A stretch of 64,000 nt of DNA from Marinilongibacter aquaticus (GTDB lineage Bacteria; Bacteroidota; Bacteroidia; Cytophagales; Spirosomataceae): the NCBI RefSeq assembly GCF_020149935.1, contig NZ_CP083757.1, positions 4,551,501 through 4,615,500 of the forward strand, in the 5' to 3' direction. The translations under genes and the position numbers were made by a program. Positions 52,445 to 60,260 of the stretch are shown here, one piece after another (position 1 is the stretch's first letter; every line of letters begins with the position of its first letter). The notes under the pieces were generated by a model. That model searched no databases, was not told where the DNA came from, and was given only the letters and a program-made list of their open reading frames with translations.

Positions 52445-53992
52445 ATGTTTTTCAATAAAAAAATAATAATACTCAGCTGTTTCTTGGGTTTGGCCATTTC
52501 GTGTAACGACGATGACCTGAATCTGGTGAATCCCAACGGCGTGACGATAGACCGCTACTTCAACAATGAAGGGGAGCTTAGAGCAGGTGTAAATGCAGTG
52601 TATGCTCAAGTGCAATCTTCGAGTTTGGTGGCGAGAGAATGGTTTTTTACGCACGATCTCCGCAGCGACGACGTGGCTTCGGGCGGTGGACAATTGGAAG
52701 CTCCGCGAAATCAAATCCTCATCGGTGTGCAAGGCTCGGGCAATGCCTTGGTAAACTCGGTGTTCAGCGGTTGGTATCGTGTAATTCATAGAGCCAATAC
52801 GGTTTTGGCTTCAAGTGATAGGGCCGAAGGCATAGACGAAGACGTGAAAAAGAGTTTGCTCGGAGAAGCCTATTTCTTGAGAGGCTGGGCCTATTTCGAG
52901 TTGGCTACACTTTTTGGCGATGCGTCAATTTATACCACCTATGCTGAATCGATCGATGCGGCTAAGCCTCGAAGCCCGCAAAGCGATGTGTATGCACAAG
53001 CTTTGAGCGATTTGGATATGGCCGAGCAAGGACTTGTTGCTGTTCGCGAAGGCGACGATTTGGGCCGGGCCACCAAAGGGGCGGCACAGATGTTGAAAGC
53101 CCGTGTTTATGCTCAAATGGGTGATTTTGGAAATGTGAAAACAGAATTGACAAAATTGATCGATTCGGGTTTGTATAGCCTTACAGATCGTTATTCCGAT
53201 AATTTCGAAGAAGAAACCGAATTTAATTCAGAGTCGATATTCGAGGTGGTTTTCGTGAATCAATCGGGTAGCATGAACTGGGGAGCCGATGGCGATGGCA
53301 TCAACGCGGCTCAAGAAGTAACCATGCGTTCGCAAGAGTATTCGGCTGTGGGTTGGAGAAACATCATCCCTTCCGACCGCATCATCAATGAGTTCGAATC
53401 GACCGATTATGGCGATGAGAAAGACGATCCACGTTTTGCCTATACGTTCTGGAGAACAGGCGATATGTTCAACAACGGCAATGATGAAATGACCGACGCT
53501 TATCAGCAAGGGAATGCCAGTACATATCACGGTGAAACGGAAAAAGTCAGTTGGAAAAAGTATTCTGTAATTTACAAAGAGGGATTGACGGCCTACTACT
53601 CGGGCATTAATCAAAGAATTATGCGTTATGCCGATGCCTTGCTGCTTTTGGCAGATGCAGAAAATGAATTGGGCAACAGTGACAGGGCCATCGAATTGAT
53701 GAACATGGTTCGCGACAGACCCGATGTAATGATGCCGCATTACCCGACGGCCAATTTCCCCTGTTCGACTCAGCAAGAAATTCGCGATGCCGTGCAACAC
53801 GAACGCTCAGTGGAGTTGAGTGGAGAAGAGATCAGGAATCAGGATATTGTGCGTTGGAGAAAAAATGGCCAATTGGATAACGAGCCGATCAAATATTTCG
53901 AAACCAATAAACAAGAATTTTTACCCCTACCGATCACTGAAATAACCAACAACCCTTCCCTTTCGTTTTCTGATCAAAATCCTGGATATTAA
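52445..53992 (+). CDS. susD: SusD/RagB-like glycan-binding lipoprotein
   Basis: This is a 515-residue outer-membrane lipoprotein that caps the SusC receptor and binds its glycan. The signal ends in a lipobox (GLAISC) with the acidic NDDDLN tail typical of surface export. The TPR-like helices are visible in SLLGEAYFLRGWAYFELATLFG and RATKGAAQMLKARVYAQMG. The C-terminal family pattern is present in MRYADALLLLADAENELGN and ERSVELSGEEIRNQDIVRW. It is translated from the SusC transcript (6-base gap), and the FG-GAP gene begins 14 bases after its stop. Bound sugar cannot be inferred directly. Confidence 0.92.
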   Translation: MFFNKKIIILSCFLGLAISCNDDDLNLVNPNGVTIDRYFNNEGELRAGVNAVYAQVQSSSLVAREWFFTHDLRSDDVASGGGQLEAPRNQILIGVQGSGNALVNSVFSGWYRVIHRANTVLASSDRAEGIDEDVKKSLLGEAYFLRGWAYFELATLFGDASIYTTYAESIDAAKPRSPQSDVYAQALSDLDMAEQGLVAVREGDDLGRATKGAAQMLKARVYAQMGDFGNVKTELTKLIDSGLYSLTDRYSDNFEEETEFNSESIFEVVFVNQSGSMNWGADGDGINAAQEVTMRSQEYSAVGWRNIIPSDRIINEFESTDYGDEKDDPRFAYTFWRTGDMFNNGNDEMTDAYQQGNASTYHGETEKVSWKKYSVIYKEGLTAYYSGINQRIMRYADALLLLADAENELGNSDRAIELMNMVRDRPDVMMPHYPTANFPCSTQQEIRDAVQHERSVELSGEEIRNQDIVRWRKNGQLDNEPIKYFETNKQEFLPLPITEITNNPSLSFSDQNPGY

Positions 53993-54006
53993 CTTCGAAT
54001 GAACCA

Positions 54007-57000
54007 ATGTTTCAAAAGAAAGTGATAAAGTGGATTTTTATCAGTGCTTTAATTTTCGTTTACGCTTGTAAACCGAGCGTGAAACAATTCGAGAAAGTCA
54101 GCTCAGAAGATTCTGGGCTGACTTTCGTCAATAAAATCACATCCACACCACAACTGAATGCATTTACTTCCACCAATTTTTACAACGGTGGAGGTGTAGC
54201 CTTGGCCGATTTCAATAACGACGGTTTGGAAGATGTTTTCTTTACGTCGAATATGGAGAGAAGCAAACTCTTTTTGGCACAGGATCAAAAACTTCATTTT
54301 AAGGATTTTACAGCCGAATCGGGTTTGAAAACTACAGGTTGGTGCAATGGCGTGGCCACGGTCGATATCAACCAAGACGGCTTGCTCGATATTTATATTT
54401 CCAAAGGCATTGTGCCCAATGAGGGCTACAATAACCGCAATCAACTGTTTGTGAATAAAGGCATTGAAAACGGAGTGCCTGTATTTGAAGAAGAGGCTGA
54501 AAAATACGGTTTGGCCTTTGCGGGATACACCACACAGACGGTTTTTCTCGATTACGACAAAGACGGTGATCTCGATGCTTTTTTGCTCAATACTTATCCA
54601 GTGGGCTCAAACCTTAATGGCATTCGGCCCAAAATGGACAATGGGCAAAGTCCATCAACAAACAAGCTTTTTAGAAACGAAGGGGAAGTTGCCGATGGGC
54701 AGTATTTCTTTGTCGATGTATCTGAAGAAGCGGGAATCGTACACGAAGGTTTGGGTTTGGGTGTGGCCGTTTCGGATTTCAACATGGACGGCTGGCCCGA
54801 TATCTATTGTTCGAATGATTTTCAAAGCGACGATAATTTTTACCTCAACAATGGCGACGGCACTTTTCGTTATTTGCACAAAGAGGTTTTGGCACACACT
54901 AGCAAATATGGCATGGGCGTTGATGTCGCCGATTTAAACAACGATTCGTTTCCCGAAATTTTCCAATTGGATATGTTGCCGGAAGACAATTACCGTCAAA
55001 AAATGATGATTTCGGGCAGTGATTTTGAAAAGAAATTGCTCAGCACGTCACCCGCATTCAACTATTTGCCTCAATACAGCCGAAATACTTTGCAGCTCAA
55101 CCAAAGCATGAGCAGCAAACCTCAATTCAGCGAAGTGGGACTGTGGGCTGGTGTAGCGAAAACAGACTGGAGCTGGGCTCCGCTTTTGGCGGATTTCGAC
55201 AACAACGGTCACAAAGATATGTACATTACAAATGGCTATCGCCGGAATGTGACGGACTTGGATTTCATCAAATTCAACCGCAGCATGTCTTCTTTTGGCT
55301 CGGCACAAAGCCGAAACGAGCAGATGATGCAGAAGCTGGATCAGGTGCCTGAAATAAAGCTCTCGAATTATGCTTTTCGTAATTCGGGCGAGTTTCCTTT
55401 TGAAAAGGTCAGTGAAAACTGGGGGCTTGACGAGCCCTCATATTCGAATGGGGCCGCGTATGCAGACCTCGACTTGGATGGCGATTTGGATTTGGTGGTC
55501 AATAACATTGACCAAGAAGCCTTTTTGTATGAAAATAAAAACGCCAATGGTTTTTATCTGAATGTGAAATTGAAGGGGCAAGTGCCCAATTTACAGGCTA
55601 TTGGAGCAAAAGTGGCCGTTTTTCGAAATGGGCAGGGGCAGTTTTTGGAGAATTATCCGGTTCGGGCTTACCTCTCGGTGGTGAGTGAAAACTTACATTT
55701 CGGTTTTTCGACAGCAGGAAATGTGGACAGTCTTATCGTGACTTGGCCTGACGACGGGACGCAGAAACTGACCGATGTGCCTTTGGGGCAAAATTTGGTG
55801 ATCGAGAAAGGCAGCTCATCCGCAAAAAAGTCTGCGTTTGTGAATGAGGGCCTATTTAGTCTATCAGAAGAAGTCCCGATTCGCTTTACGCATTCGGGAA
55901 ATACGCAGCAAGATTTCAGTATTTCGCCCACTTTGCTCGAAATGCGGAATAAACTCGGCGGCAAAATGTGCCTCGCCGACCTGAATAGGGATGGATTGGA
56001 AGATGTGTTGATCGGAAAATTGCAACATGGCCAAAGTGAGTTGCATTTGTTTTATCAACGTGAAGCTGGAGAATTTGAAGAGAAGGTTTTGGTTCTTTCG
56101 GCTACTGCGGATATTCAATTTCTGGAGGCTGCGGACCTTACAGCCGATGGCTTTCCAGAGGTGGTTTTGGGTTTTGGCGAAAATGCTTCCTATGCACTTT
56201 CTAAACCGCAAATCTTGAGGAACAATCGTGGAGAATTTTCAGGTGAATTTGTGGAGTTGCCGGCGGCTATATCTTGTGTTTCGGGTGTATTGCACGATTT
56301 CGATCAAGATGGTGATGTCGACATGCTGTTGGGCGGCGATTGGCCCATTCGTTTTAGTCTTCAGGCGAGGACTTTGTTTTTCTTGGAAAATACAGGAAGT
56401 GCAGCTGTTTTTTTGTTTACCGAAAGGAGCGATGAAATGCTGGCCGAGCTGAACCTTTCGGGTACGGTGCACGCCATGGACTTGTTTAAAGACGGCAAGC
56501 TGGCTTTGGCAGGGCAGGGGCAAGCCCCGACAATTTTGGAATTCAATTCTGGGAAGTTTGTCAAAAGAGGGGAAATGCCGAAGCTGAAGGGGAAGTATTA
56601 CAGTTTGAAATTGGCCGATTTTGACCTTGACGGAGATGAGGACATTCTTGTAGGAAACGGAGGAACAAACCGCTTGTTTCAAGCATCCGCCGATCAACCG
56701 ATACGGATATACCGTGGAGATTTCAACAAGGATAATTATGAAGACTGGCTTTGTACGTATTGGCAAGGAAATAAGGTGTTTCCCGTACAGGATTTGGGCA
56801 CCATGGAAAAAATTTTTCCTGCCCTACGGCAAAGTTACGGCCGATACAGTGATTACGCGAAAGCCAGTTTCGATGAAGTTTTTGGCGATATTGTTGCCAA
56901 CAACAGTTTTAAACAGGAGATCGAGACCATGTATTCGTATATTTTAAAGAACGATGGCCCTGCCGGTTTCCAGCCTGTAGCTTTGCCCTATACGATAGAC

Positions 57001-57291
57001 ATGGGTCCGGTGATGGATTTTTTTGTGGATGATTTCAATGCGGATGGCTTTCCAGATTTTGCAATTTCTGGAAATTATTTTGCCAATGATTCAAATCTAG
57101 GGCCAATGGATGCCAATGGTATTCAGCTTTTTTTGGGTGATGGCCAGTGTGGTTTTAAAGCTTTGGTGCCCTGCGAATCGGGTTTGTTTTCGAACCAAGA
57201 GGGGCGGAGTTTGAATGGATTAAATGTAGGGGGGAGGCCATATCTTTTGCAGAGCAATTACAATGGGAACCTTGTGTTTTGGCAAAGATGA
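54007..57291 (+). CDS. FG-GAP/VCBS repeat lipoprotein with ASPIC/UnbV domain
   Basis: This is a 1094-residue exported lipoprotein (signal ending FVYAC). It has many FG-GAP/VCBS calcium-binding repeats, for example LADFNNDGLEDVFF, DYDKDGDLDAFLL, ADLDLDGDLDLVV and ADFDLDGDEDILV, forming one or two beta-propellers. A central ASPIC/UnbV domain near 528-600 reads LQAIGAKVAVFRNGQGQ then PVRAYLSVVSENLHFGF. Such proteins are frequent third genes of SusCD operons in Cytophagales, but their role (glycan binding, scaffold or enzyme) is not established. The gene begins 14 bases after the SusD stop and ends the plus-strand operon. Confidence 0.86.
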   Translation: MFQKKVIKWIFISALIFVYACKPSVKQFEKVSSEDSGLTFVNKITSTPQLNAFTSTNFYNGGGVALADFNNDGLEDVFFTSNMERSKLFLAQDQKLHFKDFTAESGLKTTGWCNGVATVDINQDGLLDIYISKGIVPNEGYNNRNQLFVNKGIENGVPVFEEEAEKYGLAFAGYTTQTVFLDYDKDGDLDAFLLNTYPVGSNLNGIRPKMDNGQSPSTNKLFRNEGEVADGQYFFVDVSEEAGIVHEGLGLGVAVSDFNMDGWPDIYCSNDFQSDDNFYLNNGDGTFRYLHKEVLAHTSKYGMGVDVADLNNDSFPEIFQLDMLPEDNYRQKMMISGSDFEKKLLSTSPAFNYLPQYSRNTLQLNQSMSSKPQFSEVGLWAGVAKTDWSWAPLLADFDNNGHKDMYITNGYRRNVTDLDFIKFNRSMSSFGSAQSRNEQMMQKLDQVPEIKLSNYAFRNSGEFPFEKVSENWGLDEPSYSNGAAYADLDLDGDLDLVVNNIDQEAFLYENKNANGFYLNVKLKGQVPNLQAIGAKVAVFRNGQGQFLENYPVRAYLSVVSENLHFGFSTAGNVDSLIVTWPDDGTQKLTDVPLGQNLVIEKGSSSAKKSAFVNEGLFSLSEEVPIRFTHSGNTQQDFSISPTLLEMRNKLGGKMCLADLNRDGLEDVLIGKLQHGQSELHLFYQREAGEFEEKVLVLSATADIQFLEAADLTADGFPEVVLGFGENASYALSKPQILRNNRGEFSGEFVELPAAISCVSGVLHDFDQDGDVDMLLGGDWPIRFSLQARTLFFLENTGSAAVFLFTERSDEMLAELNLSGTVHAMDLFKDGKLALAGQGQAPTILEFNSGKFVKRGEMPKLKGKYYSLKLADFDLDGDEDILVGNGGTNRLFQASADQPIRIYRGDFNKDNYEDWLCTYWQGNKVFPVQDLGTMEKIFPALRQSYGRYSDYAKASFDEVFGDIVANNSFKQEIETMYSYILKNDGPAGFQPVALPYTIDMGPVMDFFVDDFNADGFPDFAISGNYFANDSNLGPMDANGIQLFLGDGQCGFKALVPCESGLFSNQEGRSLNGLNVGGRPYLLQSNYNGNLVFWQR

Positions 57292-57311
57292 TAAGAATCC
57301 ATGAAGGCCCG

Positions 57312-57412
57312 CGGAGTCCCTGACGGAGACTCCGATAATGGGAAAATTCCTGACGGATAACCGCTTGACAAATTGATTTTCATTGTACGGTTTCGACTTC
57401 GCTCAGCCAGAC
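57312..57412. repeat. Short intergenic repeat elements
   Basis: A 7-bp hairpin (CGGAGTC / GACTCCG) at 57312-57334 is followed by a second copy of CCTGACGGA (57319 and 57349). A TTTCGACTTCGCTCAGCC segment follows near 57391. Sequences of this kind recur between genes in many Bacteroidota genomes. The region lies between the FG-GAP and convergent GH78 genes and could also aid termination. Confidence 0.5.
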
Positions 57413-57445
57413 AGTTCAATTTTATTTGAGCCTAGTCGGAAAGCC

Positions 57446-60139
57446 TTAATTCAATTCCATTTCAAACGTATAGGTGCCGGACCCCACGTTCAATTCATTT
57501 TCAACTGCCCCCATTTCTTTTTCACGAATGCTTTTGCTGCCTTCAGGGAAACGAACGGTGGCTTGGGTATTGACCGGTACTTTTATTTCCATTTTCATGA
57601 TTTTGCCCTCGATCTGCCAGGCACTTTTTACTTTACCGTAGGGGCTCAAGATTTCGCCTTCGGCGTGGCTTAAGTCTCCTCCGGGTTTTGGAGCAATGAG
57701 GATGTGTTTGTAACCTGCCCCGCTTCCTTCGTCGGTATCGATTCCCGCTACATTGCGGTAAATCCAATCGCCTATGGCTCCGTATGCATAATGGTTGAAG
57801 GATGTCATGCCGGGATCTTGAAAAGTGCTGTCGGGCTTCATCGAGTCCCAACGTTCCCAAATGGTCGTGGCTCCATGTGTTTTGATCGGATACAGCCAAG
57901 AAGGGTAGCTGTCTTGCAAGAGCAATTTATAGGCCACTTCATTTTGACCGTATTGGGTCAAAACGGGATTCAAGAATGGTGTGCCCAAAAAACCTGTAGT
58001 CAGATGGTAACCGTAATTTTTGATGTTCTCAACCAGACGTTTTACGGCTTGCTCTTTTAGGTTTTCGGGATAAAGGTCAAAAGCCAAAGAGAGAATGTAA
58101 GCGGTTTGGGTTTGCGAAATCAAACGGCCATTGGGTGTCATATACTCTTTTTGGAAAGCCGCTTTAATATCCGCCAAAGCTTGGGAATAGAACGCTTTAT
58201 CTTCACTGTTTCCTAGAATTTGAGCCGTCTTGCTCATCAATTGAGCATTGTAAGCATAAAATGCCTGAGCCACCAAATGATTGTCGGTTACGGCAGAACG
58301 TATGCCCGATGGTCGACCGGATTCATTTTCACGGTAACTCAACCAATCGGCAAACTGAAATCCCGTGTCCCAAAGACGATCGGCCGCGGCCGTTTCAACA
58401 TAATTGAAATAGGCCTTCATGCTTGCATATTGATCTTCTAATATTTTTCGATCGCCGTATACCGTATACATGTTGTAAGGAATGATGATGCTCGCATCCG
58501 ACCAGCCTGCCGCTCCGATTTGAGCACCCAAATCTTTGTTGCTTTGCAGTACATTCGGAATCACGAAAGGTACAGCACCATTGGGGAATTGATCGGTTGC
58601 AACATCTTTAAGCCATTTGGCAAAAAATGCGTTTACATCAAAGTTGTAGGCTGCTGTACGCGAAAAAACCTCGGCATCTCCGGTCCAACCCAACCTTTCG
58701 TCACGTTGCGGACAGTCGGTAGGTACGTCAAGGAAATTGCCCCTTTGGCCCCACTGAATGTTTTTCTGCAATTGGTTCACCAAAGGATTCGAACACGTAA
58801 AACTGCCCGTTTCCGGCATATCTGAATACAGGGCATGGGCCGTAAAATCATCTAAATTGATTTCGCTTTCATTTAAACCCGAGAGGGTGACATAACGAAA
58901 ACCATAGAAAGTGAAGTGCGGCTCGAAATGAAATTTACTTTGGCCATCAAGTATAAATGTACTGGTGGCTTTGGCTGTGCGGAGGTTGTCGAAATAAGGA
59001 TTGCCGAATTTATCGGGCATTTCGAAATGATGAAGGCGAACGGTTTGACCCTTTTTGCCAGCCAGATCGGCAGAAACCCAACCGACCAAGTTTTGTCCGA
59101 AATCTAAAATTAAGTCGCCGTTTGGAGAACGGTATTTTCGAATCGGTTTAAAGGCCTCGTGTTTTTTGATTGCTTGGTTGATTGACGCATTCAAGTAGTC
59201 TTTCGGGTGCTCGAGTAAAGCGACTTTCGACCAGCCTGCGTCATTGAAATTTGGTGAAGACCAATCTGTTTGAACACGGGCGGCGTCTATGGTTTCACCA
59301 TGGTAAATTTCGGAATAGAGAATTTCACTTGTGCTCGCCTTCCAAGAGCCATCCGATACCACTCTTTCGGTTTTCCCATTGGCATATTGAATCTCCAATT
59401 GAAGCAAAACCGCAGTTTTTTTTCCATAAAGATTGGTTTTGTTTTCCCATGTCAAGGGCGTGCGGTACCATCCGCTACCCAAGCGTACACCTATCGCATT
59501 TTTTCCGGAAAGCAGAGCTTCGGTTACTTCGTACGATTGATATTGAAGGTGTTTGTTGTAGCTTGTCCAACCGGGAGCCAAGTAGGCGTCGCCAATTCTT
59601 TGGCCATTGATTTCGACTTCATAAAGACCCAAAGCCGAAATATGCAATACCGCTCGGGCTATTTTCTTTTTGCTTTCAAAGGTTTTTCGGAGTAAGGGGC
59701 TGATCCCGTTTGCAGTATCGGCTGCAAGGCCAGACGAAATCCAATTGGCTTCCCACTCATTGGCTTGCAAGTAGGCTGTGGCAAAATGGCTAGTCGACCA
59801 ATCCGATTGCTGATTGTGGTTATCGTAAGCTTTGACTTTCAAGTCGTAGTGCGAATTTGAGAGCAAAGGCTCTCCCGCATATTCCACAAAAAGCGATTGC
59901 TCTGAGTTTACTTTGCCGCTTTTCCAAACCTGCTTTTTCCCTTTCCACACTTCAATTTCATAGGCCGTTTGCAAGGTGTTTTTCTGTTCGCTGAGCAATT
60001 GCCAACTGAAACGAGGTTTGGGATTGTCGATGCCTTCGGGAGTATGCAGGCGATCAACTCGCAGGTGGTTTACTTGAAGCGATTGGCCAAAGGCCACAGC
60101 CGACAACAGGAAAGGTAAAAGGCTCAGTAATCTTTTCAT
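57446..60139 (-). CDS. GH78 alpha-L-rhamnosidase (second copy)
   Basis: This is an 897-residue secreted alpha-L-rhamnosidase. The signal is MKRLLSLLPFLLSAVAFGQ. The first domain has the hallmark HLRVDRLHTPEGIDNPKPRF. Two beta-sandwich domains follow, including YLAPGWTSYNKHLQYQSYEV. The (alpha/alpha)6 catalytic domain carries DCPQRDERLGWTGDAEVFSR near 474-493 with the acidic catalytic set, then AYNFDVNAFFAKWLKD. The form of this motif differs from that of the first GH78 gene, so they are of different subgroups. It lies downstream of GH2 on the same strand, separated by a terminator-like hairpin. Confidence 0.93.
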   Translation of the reverse strand: MKRLLSLLPFLLSAVAFGQSLQVNHLRVDRLHTPEGIDNPKPRFSWQLLSEQKNTLQTAYEIEVWKGKKQVWKSGKVNSEQSLFVEYAGEPLLSNSHYDLKVKAYDNHNQQSDWSTSHFATAYLQANEWEANWISSGLAADTANGISPLLRKTFESKKKIARAVLHISALGLYEVEINGQRIGDAYLAPGWTSYNKHLQYQSYEVTEALLSGKNAIGVRLGSGWYRTPLTWENKTNLYGKKTAVLLQLEIQYANGKTERVVSDGSWKASTSEILYSEIYHGETIDAARVQTDWSSPNFNDAGWSKVALLEHPKDYLNASINQAIKKHEAFKPIRKYRSPNGDLILDFGQNLVGWVSADLAGKKGQTVRLHHFEMPDKFGNPYFDNLRTAKATSTFILDGQSKFHFEPHFTFYGFRYVTLSGLNESEINLDDFTAHALYSDMPETGSFTCSNPLVNQLQKNIQWGQRGNFLDVPTDCPQRDERLGWTGDAEVFSRTAAYNFDVNAFFAKWLKDVATDQFPNGAVPFVIPNVLQSNKDLGAQIGAAGWSDASIIIPYNMYTVYGDRKILEDQYASMKAYFNYVETAAADRLWDTGFQFADWLSYRENESGRPSGIRSAVTDNHLVAQAFYAYNAQLMSKTAQILGNSEDKAFYSQALADIKAAFQKEYMTPNGRLISQTQTAYILSLAFDLYPENLKEQAVKRLVENIKNYGYHLTTGFLGTPFLNPVLTQYGQNEVAYKLLLQDSYPSWLYPIKTHGATTIWERWDSMKPDSTFQDPGMTSFNHYAYGAIGDWIYRNVAGIDTDEGSGAGYKHILIAPKPGGDLSHAEGEILSPYGKVKSAWQIEGKIMKMEIKVPVNTQATVRFPEGSKSIREKEMGAVENELNVGSGTYTFEMELN

Positions 60140-60164
60140 AGCGTTGGTTTAGGGGCAAAAGAAA

Positions 60165-60196
60165 ACGACATTGCAGTTTTGATACTGCAATGTCGT
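60165..60196 (-). terminator. Terminator after GH2
   Basis: A 13-bp perfect stem (ACGACATTGCAGT / ACTGCAATGTCGT) with a 6-base loop lies between the GH2 stop and the GH78 start. On the minus strand it is followed by TTTTC. It would end GH2 transcription 65 bases after its stop and so separate GH78. Confidence 0.7.
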
Positions 60197-60260
60197 CAAT
60201 TTATTGGGGCAAACCATCCTGTACTATCTTGAATGGTGCATAGTATATGGCTTCAAAATA

